Origin: an uncultured Alphaproteobacteria bacterium
GTDB taxonomy: Bacteria; Pseudomonadota; Alphaproteobacteria; RF32; CAG-239
Direction: 5' to 3'
Length of the DNA stretch: 64,000 nucleotides
Assembly: GCA_944392835.1 (NCBI GenBank)
Contig: CALXYB010000001.1
Span: 62,001-126,000, forward strand
A program made the position numbers and the translations under genes. Position 1 is the first letter of the stretch, and every line of letters starts with the position of its first letter. Under the pieces are notes generated by a model. The model searched no databases. It was not told the DNA's origin and worked only from the letters and a program-made list of their open reading frames with translations. Shown here piece by piece: positions 25,151 to 34,082 of the stretch.

Positions 25151-25171
25151 GAAGTTTGCCAAGCAAACTTC
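25151..25171 (+). promoter_or_regulatory. Stem-loop in the atpE leader
   Basis: GAAGTTTGC pairs perfectly with GCAAACTTC around a CAA loop, 29 bases before the atpE ATG. It may be a processing or stability site for the atpE message. Confidence 0.6.
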
Positions 25172-25199
25172 TTTATCAACCCGAAAGAGGATAAAAATT

Positions 25200-25421
25200 A
25201 TGGAACCAATGGCTTATATCGGCGCCGGTATGTGCGCTTTGTCAATGACAGTCGCTGCTTGGGGTGTGTCTCAAGTCTGGACAACAATCATCTCAACCGT
25301 CGGCCGCAATCCGCAAGTCAAAAAAGATGTAGATATCTATGGCTGGGCAGGTTTCGCCGCTGTTGAAGCTATCGCATTGTATGCTTTGGTTATCGCCCTT
25401 GTAATGCTCACGGGCAACTAA
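25200..25421 (+). CDS. atpE: F0F1 ATP synthase subunit c
   Basis: Subunit c forms the rotating ion-binding ring. Two transmembrane helices flank the polar loop GRNPQ (36-39 region), and the ion-carrying carboxylate is Glu56 in GFAAVEAIAL. No glutamine or serine of the sodium-binding signature is evident near it, so a proton-coupled enzyme is likely. The first helix (GAGMCALSMTVAAWG) is less glycine-rich than usual. The gene is bracketed by two stem-loops, consistent with a need for extra copies of this subunit. Confidence 0.95.
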   Translation: MEPMAYIGAGMCALSMTVAAWGVSQVWTTIISTVGRNPQVKKDVDIYGWAGFAAVEAIALYALVIALVMLTGN

Positions 25422-25428
25422 ACAAATC

Positions 25429-25478
25429 CGTCTTTCGTCAGAACCGAGGAAAACTCACTCCTCGGCTCTGAAAAGACG
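25429..25478 (+). promoter_or_regulatory. Long stem-loop between atpE and atpF'
   Basis: CGTCTTT/AAAGACG, TCAGA/TCTGA and CCGAGGA/TCCTCGG nest into one hairpin of about 19 pairs. It lacks a T-run. It may protect the atpE 3' end or reduce downstream expression, giving the c-subunit excess. Confidence 0.7.
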
Positions 25479-25496
25479 AACATAAAGGGATAAACT

Positions 25497-25988
25497 ATGC
25501 CGCAGTTAGATTCATCAACTTTCACATCTCAGTTATTCTGGCTCATTGTATGCTTCTTCAGCATGCTGTTTATTATGTCGCATTTTATCGTACCGCGTAT
25601 TGCCGATATTCTGGAGCAACGCCAGCGCAAAATAGACGGCTACTTAAACAAAGCACACAACATTCGCCTAGAGGCAGAGGATTCTCTAAAAAAATATCAA
25701 GATGCACTTGCCGAAGCCACAGCGAAAGCTAATGAATCTCTGGCAGCCACACAAGCCGAGCTCAATACTTATATGCAAAAGAAGCAAGATGAACTAACAG
25801 CAAAACTCCAAAAGAAAATTGCTGCCGGAGAAGCTGAAATTGCAAAAAGCAAAGAAGAAGCTCTGGCAAAAGTAAAAGAAATGTCTGAAGAATTGGCTCA
25901 AGCCGTTGTTGCCAAAATCGGCTTAACAACCATTTCAGCCAAAGACATCAAAGACGCAGTCAAAATCGTTGAGGCAAAACAAAAATGA
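25497..25988 (+). CDS. atpF': F0F1 ATP synthase subunit b'
   Basis: Subunit b' is one half of the heterodimeric peripheral stalk found in Alphaproteobacteria and phototrophs. One N-terminal transmembrane helix (about 12-32) is followed by a long Ala/Lys/Glu-rich coiled coil (about 40-140). Start ATG follows AAAGGGA. It overlaps the b gene by four bases (ATGA), supporting a paired b'/b stalk. Confidence 0.92.
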   Translation: MPQLDSSTFTSQLFWLIVCFFSMLFIMSHFIVPRIADILEQRQRKIDGYLNKAHNIRLEAEDSLKKYQDALAEATAKANESLAATQAELNTYMQKKQDELTAKLQKKIAAGEAEIAKSKEEALAKVKEMSEELAQAVVAKIGLTTISAKDIKDAVKIVEAKQK

Positions 25989-26569
25989 CCAACAAAAATT
26001 CTAATATCATAGATACCGCTCAAAATGCCGTTATGGATGCCGCAGATAATGTCTCGGAAATCATTGGGCACATTGACGGGCACGATGAAGTCTTCTATCA
26101 GAGCGCCGAGTTTTGGGTCGGTGTTGCCTTTGTTTTGGTTGTTGTTTTATTGGCCAAGCCGATTGGTGGTCTGGTCAAATCAATGCTCAACAAACGTATA
26201 GATGACATTGCCAAGCGTATTCAAGGTGCAGCCAGACTTCGTGATGATGCACAAAAACTCTTGGCAGATTATGAAAAAAAATTCTTAAATGCCGACAAGG
26301 AAGCTGAAGCTATTTTAGCAAAATCTCAAAGAGAGATTGAATATTTCAAGAAAGAAAATCTTTCTAAGCTGGAAGCAGAAATGAAGCTTAAAGAAAAAGA
26401 TACCGAAGACCGCATCAAAGCAGCCAAAGAAAAGGCCGCAAAAGAAATTTCGGACTTAACCAGCGAGCTGACAATTCAAACCGTTAAAACAGCTATAATG
26501 AAAAAATTAGATTCCAAAACACAAGATAAATTAATTGACGATTCCATTTCGCTGATTACCAAACTTTAA
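25985..26569 (+). CDS. atpF: F0F1 ATP synthase subunit b
   Basis: Subunit b is the second half of the peripheral stalk. A 30-40 residue N-terminal extension precedes the transmembrane helix (about 44-60), followed by a coiled coil rich in Lys, Glu and Ala up to about residue 170. It closes the F0 operon and is followed by a strong terminator. The amino-terminal extension is longer than in many b subunits. Confidence 0.92.
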   Translation: MTNKNSNIIDTAQNAVMDAADNVSEIIGHIDGHDEVFYQSAEFWVGVAFVLVVVLLAKPIGGLVKSMLNKRIDDIAKRIQGAARLRDDAQKLLADYEKKFLNADKEAEAILAKSQREIEYFKKENLSKLEAEMKLKEKDTEDRIKAAKEKAAKEISDLTSELTIQTVKTAIMKKLDSKTQDKLIDDSISLITKL

Positions 26570-26580
26570 GATTACATCAT

Positions 26581-26614
26581 AAAAAAAGAGCGGATTAATA
26601 TCCGCTCTTTTTTT
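26581..26614. terminator. Terminator of the F0 operon
   Basis: AAAGAGCGGA pairs with TCCGCTCTTT around a six-base loop, with A- and T-runs on either side; it can serve both atpF and the galU-like gene. Confidence 0.9.
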
Positions 26615-26627
26615 TAGTTTCATTGTC

Positions 26628-27518
26628 TTACACAAACATTGTATCCAACAACTCTTTAGCATAAGCTCTCATTTCCGGATTACGCATCAATTTAAGCTTA
26701 AGATCAGAGTAGGCCAAATCTTTGTTTGTACCGCAGTCAAAACGCATTGCGTCGCACAATACACCACTAAGCTTAACACCACGCTCTGCTGCCAAATTCA
26801 TTGCATCTGTAAGGTTAATTTCGCCATTAGAACCCTTTTTAACTTCCGGCAAAATATCCATAATGATATTCGGCAAAATGTAAGGGCCCATGCTTGCATA
26901 AGTTGACGGAACCTCTTCAAGTTTCGGTTTTTCAACCAAACCTTTAGCGTGAACGACGCGCCCATCACGAACAGCACCGACCAACGCTCCGTAACGTGTC
27001 ATCTGCTCGCGCGGAAACTCCATAATATTTTCAACCATTCCGCCATATTCGTTATAAACATTTAAAAGTTGCTGCAAAATACCTTCACCATGCATGTTGA
27101 TATACACATCATCAGGCCACATAACAATAAAATCTCTGTCTCCGACAATTTCTTTAGCCATCAAAATAGCATGTCCGTTGCCATGAGGCTCTTTTTGCTC
27201 TGCAAAAGAAAACTTCATGCCATGCGGAATAATATCTTGAATAACTTTTAAGAGGTCTAACTTATTTTTTTCCTTCAGATGGTTTTCCAACCATGGATAA
27301 GGATTAAAATAGGTCTCAAACAGATGTTTACAGGATTGATCACTATAAATAAAAACAACTTCTTTAACCCCAATTTCGGCACAAGCGTTGACCGCATATT
27401 GAATAATCGGCAAGCTGTCAAGCGTCAGAAAACCCTTGTGAAGGGCTTTGGTTGCGGGAAGATTTCGGGTTGATAGCCCGGCAACGGGCAAAATACAAAC
27501 TTCCGGTTTTTTTATCAT
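26628..27518 (-). CDS. UTP-glucose-1-phosphate uridylyltransferase-like protein
   Basis: The enzyme family makes UDP-glucose from UTP and glucose-1-phosphate for envelope polysaccharides. The nucleotide-binding N-terminus (ILPVAGLSTRNLPATK, residues 9-24) and the DFIVMWPDDVY and LVEKP motifs fit GalU. However, the usual LGTRFLP is LSTRNLP and the conserved PKE after the TK is HKG (27-29), so it is divergent at the active-site loop. Start ATG 27518 has GGAG six bases upstream. GalU is the best call; another sugar-nucleotide specificity is possible. Confidence 0.8.
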   Translation of the reverse strand: MIKKPEVCILPVAGLSTRNLPATKALHKGFLTLDSLPIIQYAVNACAEIGVKEVVFIYSDQSCKHLFETYFNPYPWLENHLKEKNKLDLLKVIQDIIPHGMKFSFAEQKEPHGNGHAILMAKEIVGDRDFIVMWPDDVYINMHGEGILQQLLNVYNEYGGMVENIMEFPREQMTRYGALVGAVRDGRVVHAKGLVEKPKLEEVPSTYASMGPYILPNIIMDILPEVKKGSNGEINLTDAMNLAAERGVKLSGVLCDAMRFDCGTNKDLAYSDLKLKLMRNPEMRAYAKELLDTMFV

Positions 27519-27631
27519 CTAAAACTCCAAATAATGCATTGTTACACAATGCCCAGAATCATAACATAAAAAAACGATTCGACAAGCCTAAAACAACCCA
27601 TGCACAACTATTATATGAACAACTTGGTATG

Positions 27632-30600
27632 TTAATCTTCCACCCGAATAATCTTGCCAGATGCTTTGGTTATTTCACCCATTGTTTCTTTTAACAAACT
27701 CCCTGATGGCACCAACAATGGTTTATCTTCAGCTTTGTTTTCAAGCTTTTCCTTCTCCAAAATTTCCTCTTGCTCAGACAATCCGTTTGTAGTCTCATTT
27801 ACAACCTCTTTTGTCTCTTCTTGCAAAACTTCTGGCAACTTACGACCAACCGCCTCAATTTCATTCCATACTTTATCATCATCACTTTCTTGTGTTTCCA
27901 AAGTAACATTAGGTTTGGTAACAATACCGCTAGGCTGCTTTCCGCTAAAATCAAGGACTGGAATATCTTCATTTTCTTTAGCCTTTTCCATCGCCTCAAT
28001 TTCCTGAATATTACGCGTTACCATAATATCTTTTCCACCCACTCTGGAAATCTTACCCGTATTCTCTTCAAGTTTTTTCTTAATTTCTTCTTGTTTCAAT
28101 CTTTCCTCATGAGCTTTTTCTTCAGCCTTTGTAATTTCTTCCGAATACTTAAACAACTCATCAATTTTATCATTAAGCTGTTTTAAATCCTCTTCGGTTT
28201 GCTTTTCCAAATCAGAAATTTTATCGGCATAATTTTCCAGTTGCTCCAAATCTTGAGAATTTTGTATAAAGATATAATCTTTAACAACTTGCGAATTTAT
28301 AGCATCTATTGCCAACAACTCATCCTCAATCTCTTTTTTCAACGCTATAACTTTATCATCTTGCTCAATATCAAGCATTGTTTTAATCATTGCCAAACGT
28401 TGAGCAAAAACGCCATACCCGTCTCTATATTTACTAACGTCTTCCTTGGATTGATTATAATTATCGGTAATTTTATTATAAATCTCCTTGATTCTTTGCT
28501 TAACGTCTAACGCATAAACAGCAAGTATTTCTTTCTTAAAACCGGCTGATTTTTCATCCAAAATTGTATTTTTCTCAGACAAAGCCTTAGGCAAACTTTC
28601 ATCAAACTCCGGTACTGTTCCTTGAACAATAACCTCATCCAATCCCTTACTGATTTCCTTCATTCGGTCATCAATTTCCTGATACTTTGCTAAGATTTCC
28701 GGGTTCTGCGTTAGCTTACGCTTTGCTTCTAACTCTGGAATAAACTCCTCAAACAAGCGCTTCTGAATACTTTTTGCATAGTTTTGCTGCGTATCCATTA
28801 ACGATTTCAAATATGCTTTTCTCGCATCCTCTGCAGCCTTTTTATCCGACGCAACTTTTGCCCAGTGGGCATCATAAATATCCGTAATATCTTTCACATC
28901 AACCGAAAGCTCTGGAGACATCATCGCCCCGGCTAAAGCAAACTTCAGCGGCTTAACTTTACTATCTGATATATTAAAGACAAACTGAGCATCCATATCC
29001 CATAGATTAAGGTTGCCTTTATCTGTCATATCCAATCGCCAACCCGGAGCTTCAAACAAAGCGTTTTCAAAGACATAATCCGCATTTGCAATTTTTACTT
29101 TACCACTGGCTTTTTGAAAAAGGGTCTCACCTTGCTGCAGATTTTCTGTAGCCAATGTCGCCAAGCCTTCAGAATATTCACGCTGTCTCAAATCCTTTGC
29201 GATTGCTGCCAAATTCCAACCTTTAACATTTGGCGATGTAATATCATATAAAATCTCAGCATTCAAACCGTTCAACAAATCTTCTTCTGATTCTGCATTG
29301 GTAGCAAAAGACACCTGAGCATCTAACGTTCCTGATTTTATACCATATTTCTTACCGCTCCAAACTCTTTCCGCCATATTTTGATTTTTAAAATTAAGAT
29401 TTCCCTTAAGCTGTGGTGTTTCCACGAAAGCAAGCTCCAAAGAGCCATTAACATTTCCGCCATTATACTCTGCCGAAAAATCTTTAAGTGTAAACACGCC
29501 CTCTTTCAAAGAAGCCGCAAAAGCTGCCTTCTTAAAATCTTCAGCCTTATAGCTTAAAGACCCGACTTTAATATTTCCGCTCAAATCAAATGTCTTGTAG
29601 AAATCATAATTAATTTTATCCTTATCCAGTTTCGGACGCGCAATAAAATCCGCATTTTCCGTATCATTATTCCTGAATACAACGGCATTATTTACCGCAT
29701 TTGAAACATTGTTATACACAAATCTATCCAGCTCAAACTTATTAATATCAAGCTCAGCCTTAATATTCAGACGTGCCAATCTCTTATCAACGACCACGTT
29801 TCCTTTAAAATTATTTGAGCCGACAAATACATTAGCATCTGTCAAACTAACATAATCCGACATCCCGGCCAACTTTCCTGTCAAGGTAAACAACCCCAGA
29901 GAAAAAGTCTTTGGTTTATAGTTAAAGTTAAAATCATTAACCATTTGCACAAAATCCGGAGCTCGGACATCTACATTACCGCTCAAGACCCATTTTTCGT
30001 TTCTTTTTCCGGCTTGTCCGCCAAAAACAAAATCCAAATATTCCAACTTTGAAACAGCTTTCATCGCCATCAATGTCGGCGTTCCTGAAACGATTCCTTT
30101 TGAGTTAAAATTCTTAAGCTTCTTCAAGTTGATATCCGGCAATGGCAAAGCAAACTTATTCAAAAAAGAAACAAAATCTCTTGTCTCCAACTCATATTTC
30201 AGATTTTCAAACTGCAAAGCTTTTCCAAGCCCGGTCAATTTTCCCGTCACATTAACCGATGCATTTGCCATACTCCCGATTTCAAGCTTAGAAATAGTCA
30301 GCAATCCTTGCGCAACATCCATATCAAACTGCGAATTTTCAAAAGGCACTCCTTCGTAAATTCCCAAGCCAAGAGAGCCTATAAGTCTAAAATCAAAATC
30401 ATTCAAAAATCCCAATTTAGAAATTCTGTAATTAATTCTGTCCGTCATAGACTTTTCTTTTTCAGCATCAGGCAAAGACGGAATATAGTTATCAAAATTA
30501 ACACTATCAGCCTGAACTTCCATAAAGGCATTCATTCTCTCGCCGATGATAATACCCAAACTGCCGCTAAATGCACTCTTATCAATACTCACATCAAACG

Positions 30601-32017
30601 GAGCTATTTTAACAGTTTTAAGCGTACCCTCAACCGTTGCATCTCCGGCACTACGTTTATAAGTTGCTTGAGTTATCGGATTAACCTCATATCCCAACCA
30701 AGCCAACAGTTTTTGTAGGTCGTTGGTTGTATATTCCAGATCCAAAGAATAAGTCAGCACATCATTATCTGAAAAGACATCGCCGCTAAGCTTAAATTCT
30801 GTATCTCCAGGCAATGAAGCACTTAAATTTCTGATTTTAAGTTCATTATCCAAATAGTCCACACTCAGATTAAAGTTCTTAAGTGTCTGCCCTTTATACA
30901 AAGTATTAATAGCTTTCAAATCCGCAATAAAATCAAATTTCAGCTGCGGATTATAAATAGCCCCTTCCGCACTATACTTTTGAAAAGCACTTTTTAAAGC
31001 TGCTTCCACTGGAGCCAAATCCAAATCTGTCATTTCAAACCCGATTTCCGCGCGGCGACGTTTAGAAGTATCGTCATCCACGACATAGTCCGGGTCCAAA
31101 GGCACCAAAATATTACCGGCACCTGCCGTAGAACCATATTTCACAACAATATTGGATAAGGCAATTTTGGTTTTATTGGTATCCGCTTGCAAAGACAACG
31201 CAAAAGGATAATCATATTCAGCCCCAAGCTGCAATTCCTTAAAATTTTTATTAAGAAAATCTACCGGCTTTTTAGATTCAATAATCACATCGCCGTTTAT
31301 TGCATCATTCTTAAGCAATACCGAACCGTCAAAACGCACAAAAGTTTCAGATGTCGGGTGGTTCAGCACAAAATTAACCGAAGTAGCAAAACTTTCCGAA
31401 AAACGTCCCAAAGACAATGCAAAACCTTCAGGATTATTATCTTTAATGTAGCTTCCCTCAATTCTATAAGGTCCGAAAATACTTGGAGCAATTACCTCTG
31501 CATTCAAATTTTCAAGCGTAATATCAATATCGTGCTTAGTATTAACGAAATTAAGAGTTGCTTTTTCCAAAAGCACACTATCAAGCGTAATTTCAATATT
31601 ATCAAGGCTGAGCTTTTGCTCCTCGGTAATGGATGATTGCCAATTAAGCCGACCGTTATTATCCACTTCCATAAAAATCTTTGGGTTAACCAAAGACATC
31701 ATTTTAACTTCAAAATTACCTTTGAGCAAAGCCCACAAATCAAGCTTAGCCACCAACTTATCAATCGTAGCTAAAGGAGTATCCTGATGCCCTGCTTCGT
31801 TGCTATAGACCTTAATATTTGAAGCTATCAAATCAGGTGTCGGAAAAATCTTAAAACTGACGGGACCTTCAAAAGCCACCAATTTACCACTCACATCGGA
31901 AATTTGTTCAGCAATTTTATCTTTATGCTCATTCCAATCAATCATTGCGACATAAGCCGAAACTCCGCCGACAGCCAAAACCACCAAAGCCAATATAATG
32001 AGCACTGCTTTTTTCAA
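27632..32017 (-). CDS. Very large AsmA-family envelope protein
   Basis: At 1461 residues this is a long AsmA-family protein. One N-terminal transmembrane helix (about 4-25) is followed by the AsmA motif (SGKLVAFEGPVSFKIFPTPDL, 43-63) and long stretches of beta strands consistent with the lipid-transport groove of AsmA/TamB-like proteins. The AsmA C-terminal domain lies near residues 850-1050. Unusually, residues about 1065-1380 form long Lys/Glu/Gln-rich coiled coils, with a low-complexity tail. The start appears to be TTG with AGGAG seven bases upstream. It probably works in phospholipid transfer to or maintenance of the outer membrane. Confidence 0.85.
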   Translation of the reverse strand: MKKAVLIILALVVLAVGGVSAYVAMIDWNEHKDKIAEQISDVSGKLVAFEGPVSFKIFPTPDLIASNIKVYSNEAGHQDTPLATIDKLVAKLDLWALLKGNFEVKMMSLVNPKIFMEVDNNGRLNWQSSITEEQKLSLDNIEITLDSVLLEKATLNFVNTKHDIDITLENLNAEVIAPSIFGPYRIEGSYIKDNNPEGFALSLGRFSESFATSVNFVLNHPTSETFVRFDGSVLLKNDAINGDVIIESKKPVDFLNKNFKELQLGAEYDYPFALSLQADTNKTKIALSNIVVKYGSTAGAGNILVPLDPDYVVDDDTSKRRRAEIGFEMTDLDLAPVEAALKSAFQKYSAEGAIYNPQLKFDFIADLKAINTLYKGQTLKNFNLSVDYLDNELKIRNLSASLPGDTEFKLSGDVFSDNDVLTYSLDLEYTTNDLQKLLAWLGYEVNPITQATYKRSAGDATVEGTLKTVKIAPFDVSIDKSAFSGSLGIIIGERMNAFMEVQADSVNFDNYIPSLPDAEKEKSMTDRINYRISKLGFLNDFDFRLIGSLGLGIYEGVPFENSQFDMDVAQGLLTISKLEIGSMANASVNVTGKLTGLGKALQFENLKYELETRDFVSFLNKFALPLPDINLKKLKNFNSKGIVSGTPTLMAMKAVSKLEYLDFVFGGQAGKRNEKWVLSGNVDVRAPDFVQMVNDFNFNYKPKTFSLGLFTLTGKLAGMSDYVSLTDANVFVGSNNFKGNVVVDKRLARLNIKAELDINKFELDRFVYNNVSNAVNNAVVFRNNDTENADFIARPKLDKDKINYDFYKTFDLSGNIKVGSLSYKAEDFKKAAFAASLKEGVFTLKDFSAEYNGGNVNGSLELAFVETPQLKGNLNFKNQNMAERVWSGKKYGIKSGTLDAQVSFATNAESEEDLLNGLNAEILYDITSPNVKGWNLAAIAKDLRQREYSEGLATLATENLQQGETLFQKASGKVKIANADYVFENALFEAPGWRLDMTDKGNLNLWDMDAQFVFNISDSKVKPLKFALAGAMMSPELSVDVKDITDIYDAHWAKVASDKKAAEDARKAYLKSLMDTQQNYAKSIQKRLFEEFIPELEAKRKLTQNPEILAKYQEIDDRMKEISKGLDEVIVQGTVPEFDESLPKALSEKNTILDEKSAGFKKEILAVYALDVKQRIKEIYNKITDNYNQSKEDVSKYRDGYGVFAQRLAMIKTMLDIEQDDKVIALKKEIEDELLAIDAINSQVVKDYIFIQNSQDLEQLENYADKISDLEKQTEEDLKQLNDKIDELFKYSEEITKAEEKAHEERLKQEEIKKKLEENTGKISRVGGKDIMVTRNIQEIEAMEKAKENEDIPVLDFSGKQPSGIVTKPNVTLETQESDDDKVWNEIEAVGRKLPEVLQEETKEVVNETTNGLSEQEEILEKEKLENKAEDKPLLVPSGSLLKETMGEITKASGKIIRVED

Positions 32018-32061
32018 GACTTTTCTCCTGCACTATGGATGCAAAAACTTAAAAATAATCT

Positions 32062-32090
32062 TTGCTAAATCTGCAAACTACATATAGTAT
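32062..32090 (+). promoter_or_regulatory. Candidate promoter of the nucleoside operon
   Basis: TTGCTA, a 17-base spacer and TAGTAT lie 47 bases before the cdd ATG. Confidence 0.35.
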
Positions 32091-32137
32091 TAGAACATAA
32101 TTTAATTAATAAACATTTTAAGGAAAAATAGCAAGCA

Positions 32138-32539
32138 ATGAATAATATCCACAAGCTTTTTGAACTTGCCGAAGCCGCCCGCAAAAACGCACATATTCCT
32201 TACTCACACTTTGCTGTCGGGGCAGCTATTCTGAGTCAAGAAGGCCATTTTTACAGTGGTTGCAATGTTGAAAACATCTCTTACCCTTGCGGCAGTTGCG
32301 CCGAAACCGGAGCTATTGCGTCCATGGTCGCCGGCGGCGACACCCAAATTGCCGAGATTCTGATTTTAGCAGAAGGCAGCGAACTCATCACGCCTTGCGG
32401 CGCTTGCCGCCAACGGATTAAAGAATTTTCCTCGCCGCAAACTCTAATCCACTTGGCCAATAGCTCTGGTGTACAAAAAACTTGCACCATTGCCGAACTC
32501 TTACCTCTTGCTTTTGCTGAAAAGGACTTAATGAAATGA
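32138..32539 (+). CDS. cdd: Cytidine deaminase
   Basis: Cdd deaminates cytidine and deoxycytidine to uridine forms. The zinc ligands Cys54, Cys87 and Cys90 and the proton-shuttling Glu56 are present in SCAETGAI and PCGACRQ; NVENISYP is the substrate-binding motif. At 133 residues it is a standard tetrameric-type enzyme. It heads a six-gene nucleoside operon, and its stop overlaps the punA start. Confidence 0.96.
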   Translation: MNNIHKLFELAEAARKNAHIPYSHFAVGAAILSQEGHFYSGCNVENISYPCGSCAETGAIASMVAGGDTQIAEILILAEGSELITPCGACRQRIKEFSSPQTLIHLANSSGVQKTCTIAELLPLAFAEKDLMK

Positions 32540-33342
32540 TAGAAAAGATTGCCGCGCAAATCAAAGCCAAACTCGGTGCTTACGCACCGGAAACAGCCAT
32601 TATTTTAGGCAGCGGTCTGGGTGCCTTGGGTGACCAGATTGAAAACCCCGTCATCATCCCTTACGGCGAAATTGAGGGTTTTCCGCAAAGCACGGTCAGC
32701 GGCCATAAAGGAAGACTGATTATCGGAAGACTGGAAGAAAAAGATGTTTTGTGTATGCAAGGACGTATCCATCTTTATGAAGGACACAGCCCGCAAAGCA
32801 TCAACACTTTCATCAAAGCATTTCAGTTATTAGGTATTCAAAACCTTATTGTTACCAATGCCTCCGGCTCTTTGATGACCGACTTGCCGGCCGGAACCAT
32901 AATGCTGATTAAAGACCACATCAACCTAAGCGGCACCAACCCGCTGATTGGCCCCAATGATGAAGCCTACGGTCCGCGCTTTCCGGATATGAGCAATGCT
33001 TATGACAAGGAGCTCAGAGCCAAAGCCAAAGAGCTTGCGAAGCAAGAAAACATTTCTTTGGCAGAGGGCGTTTATCTGATGGTTTCGGGACCTACTTTTG
33101 AAACCCCCTCCGAAGTTCGTGCTTTCCGAATTTTAGGCGCGGACGTGGTTGGAATGTCAACCGTCCCTGAGGTTATTTGTGCGGTTCATTCCGGTATGAA
33201 GGTTTTAGGTTTTTCAGTTGTTGTCAACTTGGGTTGCGGCTTAAAAGAAGGCGCAATCAATCATGCCGAAACTCTGCGAGAAGCAGACAAAGCCTCCGCA
33301 AATCTTATCAAATTGGTCAGAACCTGCATAAGGGAGATATAA
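32536..33342 (+). CDS. punA: Purine nucleoside phosphorylase
   Basis: This trimeric-type PNP splits purine (deoxy)nucleosides to base and (deoxy)ribose-1-phosphate. Visible motifs are ILGSGLG (phosphate loop, about 22-28), the RxHLYEGHSP phosphate site, NASGSL, and VSGPTFETPSEVR with VGMST following. Length (268) fits the class. The ATG overlaps the cdd stop, and deoC follows 1 bp after the stop. Confidence 0.95.
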   Translation: MIEKIAAQIKAKLGAYAPETAIILGSGLGALGDQIENPVIIPYGEIEGFPQSTVSGHKGRLIIGRLEEKDVLCMQGRIHLYEGHSPQSINTFIKAFQLLGIQNLIVTNASGSLMTDLPAGTIMLIKDHINLSGTNPLIGPNDEAYGPRFPDMSNAYDKELRAKAKELAKQENISLAEGVYLMVSGPTFETPSEVRAFRILGADVVGMSTVPEVICAVHSGMKVLGFSVVVNLGCGLKEGAINHAETLREADKASANLIKLVRTCIREI

Positions 33343-33343
33343 T

Positions 33344-34081
33344 ATGGATGACGTAACCGCCGCCAAACACCTCATTCATCTGCTGGACTTAACTTCGCTC
33401 AACAAAGATGACACGGAAAGCCGCATAGAAAAACTTTGCAAAAAAGCCCAAACGCCTTATGGCAATGTTGCCGCCGTTTGCATTTACCCAAAGTTTTTAC
33501 CTTTGGCTCAAGAAATGTTGGCTGACACAAGCATCAAGCTGGCAACAGTTGTCAACTTTCCCGAAGGCGGTTCTGATTTAAGCAAACTCCGCGCTGAAAC
33601 GGAATATGCCTTGGAGAAAGGCGCTCAAGAAATTGATGCCGTCTTTCCTTACAAAAATTTTCTGAACAACGACTATCAAACTTGTGCTGATTTCGTAGCT
33701 TATGCCAGCAAACTGACCGGCAAAAAACATCCCCTAAAAATCATTTTGGAAACAGGTGTTATTGAGAAATCCGCACTCATTGCCGAAGCTACCAAAATCT
33801 GCATAGATAATGGGGCCAATTTTGTAAAAACCTCCACCGGAAAAACCGAAGTTTCCGCCACACCGGAAGCCGCCAACATCATTTTGGAAACCATTGCTTC
33901 AGGCCGACGCAATGTCGGTTTCAAAGCAAGCGGCGGGATAAGAACCATTGATGATGCAAAAAAATATTTGGTCTTGGCCAATGCCATTATGGGATGGAAA
34001 TGGGTCAGCCCGTCTAATTTCCGCATCGGCGCAAGCTCCCTGTTGGACAACCTGATAGAAGTTATTGAGAGAGGATATTAA
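33344..34081 (+). CDS. deoC: Deoxyribose-phosphate aldolase
   Basis: DeoC cleaves deoxyribose-5-phosphate to acetaldehyde and glyceraldehyde-3-phosphate. The Schiff-base lysine is Lys162 in FVKTSTGK, and Asp98 with Lys104 (EIDAVFPYKNF) and the C-terminal GFKASGGIR phosphate site are present. Length (245) is normal. It sits between punA and deoA, exactly where its substrate supply would be made. Confidence 0.96.
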   Translation: MDDVTAAKHLIHLLDLTSLNKDDTESRIEKLCKKAQTPYGNVAAVCIYPKFLPLAQEMLADTSIKLATVVNFPEGGSDLSKLRAETEYALEKGAQEIDAVFPYKNFLNNDYQTCADFVAYASKLTGKKHPLKIILETGVIEKSALIAEATKICIDNGANFVKTSTGKTEVSATPEAANIILETIASGRRNVGFKASGGIRTIDDAKKYLVLANAIMGWKWVSPSNFRIGASSLLDNLIEVIERGY

Positions 34082-34082
34082 G

